This document shows, in pieces, positions 35,983 to 43,958 of a DNA stretch of 64,000 bases. This DNA comes from Planctomycetota bacterium. GTDB taxonomy: Bacteria > Planctomycetota > PLA2. Location: positions 1 to 64,000 of the forward strand of contig JAJFFH010000044.1 of the NCBI GenBank assembly GCA_021776735.1. The letters are read 5' to 3'. Positions within the stretch are counted from its first letter, which is position 1, and every line of letters begins with the position of its first letter. Position numbers and translations under genes: made by a program. Under the pieces are notes generated by a model. That model was not told the DNA's origin. It saw only the letters and a program-made list of their open reading frames with translations, and ran no database searches.

Positions 35983-36633
35983 CTACTTCGAATCCGCCAG
36001 CGCTTCGCGGGCTTCGCGACGCACGTCGGGAGACATCGTTTCATCCGCGGCCACGCGCCGCAACGTCGTCCGATCCCCGGCCTCGGCCAACCCTGATACG
36101 GCATCGAGGCGCACGGATTCCGACGCGTCGTGCAGCCGCCCGGTCAAAAAGGAAGTGTCGCCGGTGATGCGCCAGCGCGCTTCCGCGACAGCGTATCGCG
36201 TCGTTGGATCGGCGTGTCCAGCGCGTTGGGCAAGCGCCGGAAGTGCTGCCCGCGCGTCCGGCCCGAACCGTCCCACAGCAGTGATCCCCGCCAGCTCCAT
36301 CGACTCGTGGTGCAGGACCTTGACCAGTGCCGGCACGACCATGTCGGGCCGCGCACCGATGTCGCCGAGTGCTGTACAGATCTCTCGATGCCCGCCACCC
36401 TTGCGACGCCAGAGGGCGGCAATCAGATCCGGCACGGCCGACTCCGCGGCGGCCCCCATTGCACCGAGTTTTCTTGCCGCAGTCGCAACCCGACCGCGCT
36501 GCGCGAGCGCTGTTCGCAAGAGTTCCAGCTTGGACGGCACCGGATCCTCCGTGCCGCACGCACCAGCAATCAGGAGGAGCACGACGACCCGGAACGGACA
36601 AGAGCGCAGCAAGAGAGGCGGAATACGGTCCAC
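35983..36633 (-). CDS. Exported HEAT-repeat protein, possible lipoprotein
   Basis: 216 residues from GTG 36633. A hydrophobic N terminus (VVVLLLIAGAC) ends in a Cys that could be lipidated, although the lipobox is not ideal. About five HEAT-type repeats follow, for example AAESAVPDLIAALWRRKGG, GARPDMVVPALVKVLHHE and DASESVRLDAVSGLAEAGD. No enzymatic motif. Convergent with the sigma-factor gene (17 bp) and divergent from the DUF3592 gene (23 bp). Confidence 0.82.
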   Translation of the reverse strand: MDRIPPLLLRSCPFRVVVLLLIAGACGTEDPVPSKLELLRTALAQRGRVATAARKLGAMGAAAESAVPDLIAALWRRKGGGHREICTALGDIGARPDMVVPALVKVLHHESMELAGITAVGRFGPDARAALPALAQRAGHADPTTRYAVAEARWRITGDTSFLTGRLHDASESVRLDAVSGLAEAGDRTTLRRVAADETMSPDVRREAREALADSK

Positions 36634-36656
36634 GCCGGGGATTGTACCCGGCTACG

Positions 36657-37421
36657 ATGGCCGTCATGGCGCACGAGATCGAGCCCGAACTGCGCGCCGA
36701 TCCGCCGCGACCGTTTCGGCTCAAGAAGAGCGCGTACCGCTACGACCTGACCATGCCCATCATCCTGTTCGGCGTCTTCGCCCTGGTCGGCGGCGGGATC
36801 TGGGTGCTCAGCCTGTTTGAGACCGACACGCGCGAAGAGTTCGCCGAACACGGGGTGGTCACGCAAGCCACGGTGAAGCGCGTTTCAAGCCGGCGCGTAC
36901 GGGGCGGGGGCTTGCGCGTGCGCGCCGACTACGAATACACGGTTCAGGGCACGACATACCGGAACACTCAGGACGTATTGCCGCTCACGCGCTCGGGCGA
37001 ACAGATCGAGATCACCTACCTGGCCAACGATCCGGGAACAAGCCGCGCGGGCGACCTCACGCACGTCAACGAGAAACACGAATCCGAACGGGTCTGGTCC
37101 GGCCCCAAGATCGTGGGTGCCGTCGCGCTGTTTCTCGCCGCGGTGATCCTGCCGTTCTACCTGTGGCAGTTGGCACGAGCGCGCGCGGAACTCGCCGTCG
37201 CGCGCACCTACCAAACCGCCGTCGCCTCGATCGAAAGCGTGGTCGCGGGTGGCCCCGCCCGTTACACGTTCCAAACCCCGGAAGGCGCCACGATCAGGGG
37301 CAAAACCCGCGCCGGCCTGGAATTCACGCCCAACGACACTGTCACGGTGCTCTACCACGCTCCAAGGCCGCGTCATTGCCGCCTTTATGGGGAACTGAAG
37401 TGGGTCGAGCCCACAAGCTGA
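36657..37421 (+). CDS. DUF3592-type membrane protein
   Basis: 254 residues. Transmembrane segments lie at ~33-58 (IILFGVFALVGGGIWVLSL) and ~145-165 (IVGAVALFLAAVILPFYLW). Between them is a beta-rich part, EFAEHGVVTQATVKRVSSRR then VRADYEYTVQGTTYRN and EQIEITYLANDP, the DUF3592 pattern. A second similar beta unit follows the second helix (YTFQTPEGATIRGKT, DTVTVLYHAPRPRHCRLYG). Function unknown. ATG 36657 or 36666 may start it. A dispersed repeat lies 10 bp after the stop. Confidence 0.85.
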   Translation: MAVMAHEIEPELRADPPRPFRLKKSAYRYDLTMPIILFGVFALVGGGIWVLSLFETDTREEFAEHGVVTQATVKRVSSRRVRGGGLRVRADYEYTVQGTTYRNTQDVLPLTRSGEQIEITYLANDPGTSRAGDLTHVNEKHESERVWSGPKIVGAVALFLAAVILPFYLWQLARARAELAVARTYQTAVASIESVVAGGPARYTFQTPEGATIRGKTRAGLEFTPNDTVTVLYHAPRPRHCRLYGELKWVEPTS

Positions 37422-37430
37422 CCCGAACCG

Positions 37431-37449
37431 ACATCGCCGTCCGTACGCT
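37431..37449 (-). repeat. 19-bp dispersed repeat, copy 8 (17/19, GTAC variant)
   Basis: Begins 10 bp after a gene end. With the next copy at 37625 in the same orientation it brackets a 175-bp hairpin-rich segment. Confidence 0.88.
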
Positions 37450-37486
37450 GCCGCCCGCAGACGTGTCATGACAAATCTCTTGGCTA

Positions 37487-37609
37487 GACAATTCCTCTTG
37501 TCAGGAATCCTGCGGATGCGGGTTGAACGAGACAACCCAAAGGGCCTGGAGAGCTCCCAGGCAGCTCGCCAGGACAGGTCGCCGAATGGGAGCACTCCCC
37601 CACCTGGCG
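37487..37609. ncRNA. Candidate structured RNA element with four hairpins
   Basis: In the 200-bp gap between a DUF3592 gene and a secreted-protein gene, four consecutive stems can form. They are GACAA/TTGTC (37487-37502), GGGTT/AACCC (37520-37538), GCCTGG/CCAGGC (37544-37562) and CGCCAGG/CCTGGCG (37567-37573 with 37603-37609). The last encloses GGGAG/CTCCC around a CA loop (37588-37599). No reading frame is convincing and no T-run follows, so it is not a simple terminator. It may be a cis-regulatory leader of the gene starting at 37623 or a small RNA. I do not recognise a known family. Confidence 0.4.
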
Positions 37610-37622
37610 CGTACGACTGACG

Positions 37623-39440
37623 ATGCATCGCCGTCCGTACGCTTCCCTCCTGTTTCTCATGCTCCTTGTGTTTTCGTTTGCCCTACCGGCGATGGCGGGA
37701 CCCGTGGTCCGCGGTCAGCTCAAGCTTGATCGGGCGCTGCGGGCAGCGCTATCGCCGCTGCACCAGCGCAAGCACCCCGTGCCGGTGCTTTTCGTGGTGG
37801 ATGCGACGCCGTACACCAAAGCGGCAGCGATCGTCCTCGCCGAGGCGCTGCATGCGCTCACGGACAAACCCGGCCGCTTGCAGGCTTCGCAATGGCGCCT
37901 CGCACGCCTGGGGAAGGCGGCGGGTCCGGGACGGCCCGCGGCGGCGGCGTTGTCGGCGGACTTGCAGCGCGTGCTTGCCAAGACGCAACGAGAGGTGAGC
38001 ACGCTTTCGGCGTTGCGGCGCACCCTGCGATCGTTCGGCGCGCGAGGCGGGGTCATTGTCTACATCGCCGACTGGCACTTCGAGGACGACGACGGGCTCG
38101 AGGCGATGATTGCCGGGCTCAAGGGGCGCGGCCAGACACTGTCCGTCCTCGGGAGCGAGGCGGCGTTCGAGCACGGCTGGAACACCGGCATTGATGCGTT
38201 CGGGCGAGAGCAGCAGCAAGAACAGATCGGACGCGATCCGTTTCGTGGAACGCGCGCGCGGCCGTGGCACGGCGGCGAAACGGCCTATCCGCACGTGCCG
38301 TGGCTCTTCGGCGGCACCGGGTGGAAGACCGAGTTCGGCCGCCCGGCCCGCGTCGCGGGGCTCGACAGCCTGCGCGATCTCATGGATCGCAAGGGGCTTC
38401 CGGGCGGCAACGGATTCCCGGGCAAGGGCGCGGGCAAAAAACCTGACGAGCGCTGGCCGGAAGACGTGCGCGAGCGGCTCCAGGAAATCGAGGACAAGCA
38501 GCCCCGGCGCATGTTTCGCTACCCACTTCCGTCCGCGTTCGGCCCCTACGCGTTGATGCGCGCGGCGGCAGAGACCGGCGGCAAGTACGTCTTGTGGCCG
38601 TGGAACGCCGGTGGCCGAGCGTTCGTGCGCTACGACTACACGCGCTGCGACCGGTTCGCGCCCGACCTGCGCTCACGCACCGCGATCCTGCGCGACATCA
38701 ACCGCCGCTCGCTGGCCCGCGCGCTCGGCCGCGCCTGGCACATCCTCGCCGACGCCGACATCGCCGAACTCACCTGCCCTCTGGCGCCGAACCTGGCCTC
38801 CTCGCGCGAGATCGCGCCGACGTTTCGCACCAACCGGCTCCCGTTCGCGTGGCCGACCCGCGCACAGCACACCGAGTTTCTCCGCCGTGCCGGCAAGATG
38901 CGCGACGCGGCCAACCGCGCGCTCAAGATTCTGTTCAAGGCGATCCGCGGTGCCGGCGAGCCGGACAACCCTGTCGATCGTCGCTATCTCGCGGACGCAC
39001 ACCTGGTCGCCCAGATCGCACTCACGCAGTCGTTCTCGCTCGGTGAGGCACTCGCCGCAGCCAAGAAGCTGCCTAAGAACGCGTTCAAGGACAAGGACAC
39101 GTTTCCCGGCCTGGCACCGGTGGTGTGGATTCCGCCGACGCCGCAAGATGAAACCCCCACCGCGCGCCACGACCGAATCGCCCAAAAAAAGCGCGGCGCC
39201 CGGGTGCTCGCTGACCGCGTCCGGTACCTGAAGCGATACCGTCGCACGCCGTTCGGCGAAATCGTGCGCCGCAACGAAGTGAACACCTACGAGCTGACGC
39301 GCCGCAAGAAGTTGAAGCCGTCCCGCGGCAACGGCCCGCCCGGCACGCCGGCGTTCTCGGACAACGACCCGACACCGGCTCCGGCCACACCGCCGGCGGG
39401 CGGAGGCTCAGCGGGAGGCGGCCCCACGTCCGGCGGCTAG
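37623..39440 (+). CDS. Secreted protein with degenerate VWA-like domain
   Basis: 605 residues. Signal peptide ~1-25 (LLFLMLLVFSFALPAMAG). Residues ~50-160 have the strand order of a VWA domain (VPVLFVVDATPYTKAAAIV, then GGVIVYIADWHFEDDDGLEA), but the DxSxS metal site reads DATPYT, so metal binding is doubtful. The middle is uncharacterised. The C terminus is a Pro/Gly/Ser-rich tail. The first codons (M-H-R-R-P-Y-A) are made by a dispersed-repeat copy that contains the start region. Confidence 0.82.
   Translation: MHRRPYASLLFLMLLVFSFALPAMAGPVVRGQLKLDRALRAALSPLHQRKHPVPVLFVVDATPYTKAAAIVLAEALHALTDKPGRLQASQWRLARLGKAAGPGRPAAAALSADLQRVLAKTQREVSTLSALRRTLRSFGARGGVIVYIADWHFEDDDGLEAMIAGLKGRGQTLSVLGSEAAFEHGWNTGIDAFGREQQQEQIGRDPFRGTRARPWHGGETAYPHVPWLFGGTGWKTEFGRPARVAGLDSLRDLMDRKGLPGGNGFPGKGAGKKPDERWPEDVRERLQEIEDKQPRRMFRYPLPSAFGPYALMRAAAETGGKYVLWPWNAGGRAFVRYDYTRCDRFAPDLRSRTAILRDINRRSLARALGRAWHILADADIAELTCPLAPNLASSREIAPTFRTNRLPFAWPTRAQHTEFLRRAGKMRDAANRALKILFKAIRGAGEPDNPVDRRYLADAHLVAQIALTQSFSLGEALAAAKKLPKNAFKDKDTFPGLAPVVWIPPTPQDETPTARHDRIAQKKRGARVLADRVRYLKRYRRTPFGEIVRRNEVNTYELTRRKKLKPSRGNGPPGTPAFSDNDPTPAPATPPAGGGSAGGGPTSGG
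37625..37643 (-). repeat. 19-bp dispersed repeat, copy 9 (16/19), overlapping a start codon
   Basis: The ATG at 37623 shares its G with the first base of this copy, so codons 2-7 of the secreted protein are repeat sequence. Confidence 0.85.
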
Positions 39441-39448
39441 CCGGATAG

Positions 39449-39467
39449 ACATCGCCGTCCGTTTGCT
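39449..39467 (-). repeat. 19-bp dispersed repeat, copy 10 (19/19)
   Basis: Perfect copy 8 bp after a gene stop, followed by a terminator hairpin. Confidence 0.92.
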
Positions 39468-39482
39468 TTCAGTCCTACTAGC

Positions 39483-39505
39483 GAAAATCCGCTCAGCGGA
39501 TTTTC
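39483..39505. terminator. Bidirectional intrinsic terminator between convergent genes
   Basis: A perfect 10-bp inverted repeat GAAAATCCGC / GCGGATTTTC with a TCA loop. It lies between the stops at 39440 (+) and 39509 (-). Because the stem ends in AAAA/TTTT it can serve both strands. Confidence 0.8.
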
Positions 39506-39508
39506 GTT

Positions 39509-40402
39509 TCACCGGTCCAGCACCGCACGCAGGGCCCCTTCTATGTGAGGGTGCTTGAACGCGTACCCGGTTTGCATCAGACGCTCCGGCGTCACGTTCT
39601 GGCCCTGGAGCAGCAGCTCTCGGCCCATTTCACCGAAGACGAGACTCGCGACCGGGGCAGGCAGGGGCAGAATCGTCGGGCGGATCAGCACCTTGCCGAG
39701 CATCTTCGTGAACGTGCGGTTCGTGACCGGATTGGGGGCCGTAACGTTGACCGGACCGCGGATCGCTTCGTCTTTGAGGCAATGCACGATGGCGCCGACC
39801 ACGTCGTCGAGAGTGATCCAGCTCATGAACTGGTCGCCACTGCCGAGCCGGCCGCCAAGGCCGAGCTTGAAGGGCCGCAGCATTTGCTTCAGCGCACCGC
39901 CGTCCTTGGCCAGGATCAGGCCAAGCCGCAGCTTGACGACTCGCGTGGCATCCGCCGCGGTGTCCGCCGCCGCCTCCCAGGCCTTGCACACCTCCGCCAA
40001 AAAACCCTCGCCGGGCTCGGCGTACTCGCGCATGACTTCGCCATAACGGTTGCCGTACCAGCCGACGGCCGAGGCGCTGGCGAACACGCGCGGCGGGTTC
40101 TTGCAGTTCGCGACGGTCTTCGCGATCAGCTCGGTGCCGCGGACCCGACTCTCGAGGACGCGCTTCTTCTTCTCCGGGTTCCAGCGGCCTGCAATGGCCT
40201 CGCCTGCCAGGTGCACCACCGCATCGGCCCCCTCAAACGCGGTCGCATCGATAAGGCCGGTGCCGACATCCCAACTCGCCTCGCCCTCCTGGGGTGTTCG
40301 CGGCGGACGGACCATCCGCACGACCGCATGGCCCTCCGCGGCCAGTCTGGAGCAAAGGGCCCGGCCGACAAGGCCGCTGGCACCCGTGAGAACTACGCGC
40401 AT
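39509..40402 (-). CDS. TIGR01777-family epimerase (YfcH-like SDR)
   Basis: 297 residues, normal length. NAD(P)-binding Rossmann motif GASGLVGRAL at ~7-16. Family signatures: DAVVHLAGEAIAGRWNPEKK, SASAVGWYGNRYGE, FLAEVCKAWEAAA, RLGLILAKDGGALKQML, FMSWITLDDVVGAI and the C-terminal DUF1731 part ending YAFKHPHIEGALRAVL. The extended SDR reaction and substrate are not known for this family. Convergent with the upstream secreted-protein gene. Confidence 0.95.
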   Translation of the reverse strand: MRVVLTGASGLVGRALCSRLAAEGHAVVRMVRPPRTPQEGEASWDVGTGLIDATAFEGADAVVHLAGEAIAGRWNPEKKKRVLESRVRGTELIAKTVANCKNPPRVFASASAVGWYGNRYGEVMREYAEPGEGFLAEVCKAWEAAADTAADATRVVKLRLGLILAKDGGALKQMLRPFKLGLGGRLGSGDQFMSWITLDDVVGAIVHCLKDEAIRGPVNVTAPNPVTNRTFTKMLGKVLIRPTILPLPAPVASLVFGEMGRELLLQGQNVTPERLMQTGYAFKHPHIEGALRAVLDR

Positions 40403-40471
40403 CCCGGAAAGGTACGCGCGAAATCGGGCGCCGCCGAATATCCGGGCGGAGTTCGCTATAAAGCGGGTGCC

Positions 40472-40678
40472 ATGATCTCCCGACTCTCCGCCTCCGTCCG
40501 TTTCTCCCTACTGCTGGCCGTCGTCCTGCTGAGCCTGGTCGGCGCGCTGTTCCTGCTCGACATCATGGAGGGCCCGTTGGCAAAGGACGCCGCCCTCAAG
40601 GTGGTCTACGTCTGCGCCGTCGTCGCCGCCCTGGGTGCCGTAACCGGGATGATCTCCTCCCCCGGTTCCAAGAAGTAG
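40472..40678 (+). CDS. Small two-helix membrane protein
   Basis: 68 residues with two hydrophobic segments, ~11-31 (FSLLLAVVLLSLVGALFLLD) and ~43-62 (VVYVCAVVAALGAVTGMI). No family recognised. A TATAAA sequence at 40456-40461 could be a -10 element just upstream. The coding-like codon pattern and membrane composition support it, but it is short. Confidence 0.6.
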   Translation: MISRLSASVRFSLLLAVVLLSLVGALFLLDIMEGPLAKDAALKVVYVCAVVAALGAVTGMISSPGSKK

Positions 40679-40868
40679 ACAGGACCCGGCTACGCTCCGT
40701 CCGAACGGGACCGCGTCCGCGCAGGTCAGCGCCCGGTCGCCTTGGAATGAAGCGCGGCCCCGTCGCGACGGGGAACGGAAGAGAGCTGATCGCGGTACAG
40801 GACGGCAAGAGTGCGTGGGCGACAGCCGTGCGGAAGAACTCGACCTCAGCGCGCGAGCGAGGCCGGAG

Positions 40869-40887
40869 GCATCGCCGTCCGTACGCC
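40869..40887 (-). repeat. 19-bp dispersed repeat, copy 11 (15/19, GTAC variant)
   Basis: Lies in the 256-bp interval before the SpoIIE phosphatase gene, 48 bp from its ATG. Nothing else is recognisable in 40679-40934. Confidence 0.75.
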
Positions 40888-40934
40888 TGAGTCGGAGGTT
40901 CTACGGGCTTGGCCCCTGCGCGATAATCGAGGGC

Positions 40935-42203
40935 ATGGCGCACGACTGGAAGAGTCGGCTGGCTGACGTCGTCGAGAACATGCGGGAGATCAGCATGCAA
41001 ACTGATCCCCAAGAGATGGTGCGGGGCTACACGGCGCGACTGCGGCGGTGGCATCCGACCGATGGCTTTTTATCCATCAGCCGGCGAGACACCAAGCCCG
41101 GTTTCTACCGCATCGCGCGGTCCCATCTTTGGGGCGGCGAACGGAACCCCTGGACGGAGCGGGACAAGCTTCCGGTGCTGCGCGGCGGTCTGATCGGGGA
41201 GCTACTCACGGGCAACGAGCCGCGCGTCATCGACGACCTGCATGTCGCGGACGACGACCCGGCGCGCGAGTACTTTGCGAACATGCGGTCGGCGCTCGCG
41301 ATTCCGATCTATGACCGCGGCGAGGCGCTCAATCTCGTCATCCAGATGCAGCGCAAGCCCGCGGGTTTCGACCCCGAGCAGCTTCCGTGGATCGTATGGC
41401 AGTCCAACCTGTTTGGGCGCGCGACACACAACCTCGTGGTCTCCCGGCAGCTCGAAACGGCGAACCGGGAACTCGAACGCGAAGCCCGCGAGATCGCAGA
41501 CATCCAGAACTCGCTGCTGCCCTCCACCCTCCCGACGCCCTCCCACCTCAAGCTCGCGGCTCATTACGCCGCGTCGACCTATGCCGGAGGCGATTACTAC
41601 GACTTCTTCGAACTCCCCGGCGATCGCCTCGGCATCCTGATCGCCGATGTCTGCGGACACGGTACGCCGGCGGCCGTCCTCATGGCCGTCACCCATGCGA
41701 TCGCCCACAGTTTTGCCGCCGACCACGACCGGCCCGGCGCACTGTTGCAACGGATTTCCGAGACCCTGGCCGCCCGCTACACGCGCCGGCGCGCGACGTT
41801 CGTCACCGCGTGCTACGGGGTGTACGACGGCAAGAACCGCTCGTTTCGATACGCGCTCGCGGGCCACCCGCCGCCGCGACTCAAGCGCTGCGACAACCAG
41901 ACGCTCGAGGCCCTCGACGGCTCGCGCCACCCGCCGCTCGGCCTGTTCCCCGAAACCGAGATCGCCGAAGCGGAGGTACGGCTGCGGCCGGGCGACCAAC
42001 TGGTGTTTTACACCGACGGCGTCACCGAGGCCCGCCGCCACGATGGCGAGCTGTTCGGTGTCGCGCGGATCGATCAGGCGCTCGCCCACTGCGACGTCAG
42101 CGCGCGCGGCTTGTGCGATACGCTCGTCGCCGCCGTGGGCGAATGGACCGGCGCACGGCCTCAGGACGACGACATCACGCTGGTCGTCGCGAAGGTTCTC
42201 TGA
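40935..42203 (+). CDS. GAF-domain SpoIIE/PP2C-type Ser/Thr phosphatase
   Basis: 422 residues, cytoplasmic. Residues ~20-170 form a GAF-like sensor. A short coiled segment (~175-200) ends in IQNSLLPSTLP, the linker typical of RsbU-like enzymes. The PP2C-type catalytic domain (~205-420) shows AGGDYYDFFELPGDRLGILIAD split as AGGDYYDFF and LIADVCGHGTPAA, then YALAGHPPPRL, FYTDGVTEARR and DDDITLVVAKVL, containing the metal-binding aspartates. Such enzymes dephosphorylate anti-sigma-factor antagonists. No STAS or anti-sigma gene is adjacent. ATG 40935 has GAGGG upstream. Confidence 0.93.
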   Translation: MAHDWKSRLADVVENMREISMQTDPQEMVRGYTARLRRWHPTDGFLSISRRDTKPGFYRIARSHLWGGERNPWTERDKLPVLRGGLIGELLTGNEPRVIDDLHVADDDPAREYFANMRSALAIPIYDRGEALNLVIQMQRKPAGFDPEQLPWIVWQSNLFGRATHNLVVSRQLETANRELEREAREIADIQNSLLPSTLPTPSHLKLAAHYAASTYAGGDYYDFFELPGDRLGILIADVCGHGTPAAVLMAVTHAIAHSFAADHDRPGALLQRISETLAARYTRRRATFVTACYGVYDGKNRSFRYALAGHPPPRLKRCDNQTLEALDGSRHPPLGLFPETEIAEAEVRLRPGDQLVFYTDGVTEARRHDGELFGVARIDQALAHCDVSARGLCDTLVAAVGEWTGARPQDDDITLVVAKVL

Positions 42204-42370
42204 TGAACGACGCCATCGCTCTCGTCCCGATCGACCGGGACGCCATACCGCGTGGATTCCGCAGATCGCGGCCCGACATGGTTGCCACCGCGTGCTCGGA
42301 AAACTCGGGGTTCACGACGCCGGGACGCCGGACCACCCGAATGACGGCCCGGTCCGCGAGCTGCAGTTGA
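42203..42370 (+). CDS. Short possible reading frame coupled to the phosphatase gene
   Basis: A 55-codon frame whose ATG overlaps the phosphatase stop (TGATG), an arrangement typical of translational coupling. The product (MNDAIALVPIDRDAIPRGF...) is basic and resembles no family I know, and the codon bias is not decisive. It could be a relic of a longer gene, since another frame over 42250-42420 is also open. It is the only candidate in the 190 bp before the convergent methyltransferase. Confidence 0.3.
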   Translation: MNDAIALVPIDRDAIPRGFRRSRPDMVATACSENSGFTTPGRRTTRMTARSASCS

Positions 42371-42394
42371 CCGCGACGACCGACGCCCCACCCG

Positions 42395-43201
42395 TCATCG
42401 GGCCTTTTCAAACACCTGCACGTGCGAAAGGCCCAACTGGCCCGAACGCGTGTGATGCGGGATAAAAAACGGCAAGCGCACCGCGCGCCTGCACTCAAAC
42501 CCCGACGCCTGAAGATGCGCGCGCAGCGTGTCGGCGCCGCGGACCGGCTCCCCGTCCCGTTCGAATCCGCCGAGCCACTCCTCGGGCGGGGTAAACGTCG
42601 CCAGCCACGTGAACGGCGACCCCACGACGAGGCATCCGCCCGAAGCCGTAACGCGCGCCAGTTCACCCAGCGCACGCCGTGGGTCGGGCACGCGGTCCAC
42701 GAGATTGAGGGCCACCACCGTCGCGAACGTCGCGCTGGGAAACGGAAGATGCAACGCGTCCGCAGGTGCGAAGTAGGCATCGGACGTACGCGTACGGACG
42801 GCGATGTCTTCGGACTTGAAGAGCCGACCCTCGACCTGGACCCGGTAGCGCGCACGTCCGGTCGTCTTGACCTGTGCGGCGGCCCGAATCAGCGCGCGCG
42901 ACAGGTCGATGCCGACGGCGGCCCGGTGGTCGCGAGCAAGGTCAAACGTCACGCGGCCTGTCGCGGCACCGACGTCCAGCGCGAGACCGTCGGGGACCGG
43001 ACTCCAGAGCGGACGGAGGGCGTAGGGGTAGCGCGCGTCGAGGCCCGGGACACCATCGCCCAGGAGATCTCTCAGCGGGTCGCCATCCGGGTAGTGAAAG
43101 GCGAGGTACTCGTCCACCGTTGTGTCGAGCTCGTAGTAGCCCCTTTGGTCCGCGGAATCGGGAACGTCGTCGATCTGTCCTCCGCCGGGTCGTTGCGCCA
43201 T
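42395..43201 (-). CDS. SAM-dependent methyltransferase, OvoA C-terminal-domain like
   Basis: 268 residues. SAM motif LALDVGAATGRVTFDLA at ~73-89. Several stretches match what I remember of the putative 4-mercaptohistidine N1-methyltransferase family: the N-terminal VDEYLAFHYP, RARYRVQVEG, GSPFTWLATFTPPEEWLGG, FERDGEPVRGADTL and the end HVQVFEK. That family corresponds to the C-terminal domain of ovothiol synthase OvoA; here it is a stand-alone protein and no OvoA sulfoxide-synthase gene is nearby. A dispersed-repeat copy (42789) encodes DIAVRT in a poorly conserved linker. Substrate assignment is tentative. Confidence 0.75.
   Translation of the reverse strand: MAQRPGGGQIDDVPDSADQRGYYELDTTVDEYLAFHYPDGDPLRDLLGDGVPGLDARYPYALRPLWSPVPDGLALDVGAATGRVTFDLARDHRAAVGIDLSRALIRAAAQVKTTGRARYRVQVEGRLFKSEDIAVRTRTSDAYFAPADALHLPFPSATFATVVALNLVDRVPDPRRALGELARVTASGGCLVVGSPFTWLATFTPPEEWLGGFERDGEPVRGADTLRAHLQASGFECRRAVRLPFFIPHHTRSGQLGLSHVQVFEKAR
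42789..42807 (+). repeat. 19-bp dispersed repeat, copy 12 (16/19, GTAC variant)
   Basis: Inside the methyltransferase frame (read on the opposite strand as EDIAVRT), between the RYRVQVEG strand and the ADALHLPFP strand. The frame is kept. Confidence 0.8.
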
Positions 43202-43412
43202 GCCTAGCCCGCATTATTCACGACCACGCGTGTTCTGGCCGCCATATCGCCGATCTCTTCGTCGTCGTTCCTCGACCTCGACGATCTGTCCTCGCCCAGA
43301 ACGAGCACCCGGAATGCTCGAACGGCGCCGTTGCCGCCCAAGGACCACTCTTACGCGCACACATCAGTCCGATGCTCCGCGCGGCCTTGGGAGGTTATCA
43401 GGACGGCTTACA
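43202..43412. other. Intergenic interval between divergent methyltransferase and coaC
   Basis: No gene seen. Bases 43268-43295 are a near copy (about 25 of 28 bases) of 47212-47239, in the form TTCCTCGACCTCG-CGATCTG-CCTCGC; both lie between genes. The interval must contain both promoters, but I see no convincing elements. Confidence 0.5.
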
Positions 43413-43958
43413 ATGGGCCGCGTGAGCAGAACGGTTGTCTTGGGCGTTACCGGCTCGATCGCGGCATTTCGAGCCGCAGATCTGTGCTCGGCCCTCCGCA
43501 AGGACGGCTTTGAAATGCGGGTCTGCATGACCCGCTGGGCCCGCGAGTTCGTGGGCGACCTGACCTTCACGACGCTCTCGAACAACCCCGTGATCACCGA
43601 CGACAACATCGGCGACTTCGCGGACCGGCCGGAGCATCTCGCGCTGGGCGACCTCGCCGACCTGTTCGTGGTCGCGCCCGCGACGGCCAACATCCTCGGC
43701 AAGATGGCCCACGGCGTCGCGGACGACATCGTCTCCACGACCTACCTGTCCGTTCAATGCCCGGTCCTCGTCGCCCCGGCGATGAACACCCGCATGTGGG
43801 AGCACCCGGCCGTTCGCGAAAACATCGCCGTCCTTGGGCGACGTGGCGTTCGGATCGTCGAGCCCGACGAGGGCGTACTCGCCTGCGGCGACATCGGCAC
43901 CGGACGCCTCGCTGCGACCGAGTCGATCCTCGCCGCCATCGACGAGTGCCTCTCGTGA
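43413..43958 (+). CDS. coaC: Phosphopantothenoylcysteine decarboxylase (CoaC, stand-alone)
   Basis: 181 residues. A flavoprotein that decarboxylates 4'-phosphopantothenoylcysteine in coenzyme A synthesis. Motifs: VLGVTGSIAAFRAADL, the catalytic His in EHLALGDLADLFVVAPATAN, the substrate-binding APAMNTRMWEHP, and GVLACGDIGTGRLA with the conserved Cys of the recognition flap. In most bacteria this activity is fused to CoaB; here it stops before the synthetase part and overlaps coaB by GTGA. ATG 43413 gives MGRVSRTVVLGVTGS; the longer open frame upstream is not conserved. Confidence 0.93.
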   Translation: MGRVSRTVVLGVTGSIAAFRAADLCSALRKDGFEMRVCMTRWAREFVGDLTFTTLSNNPVITDDNIGDFADRPEHLALGDLADLFVVAPATANILGKMAHGVADDIVSTTYLSVQCPVLVAPAMNTRMWEHPAVRENIAVLGRRGVRIVEPDEGVLACGDIGTGRLAATESILAAIDECLS

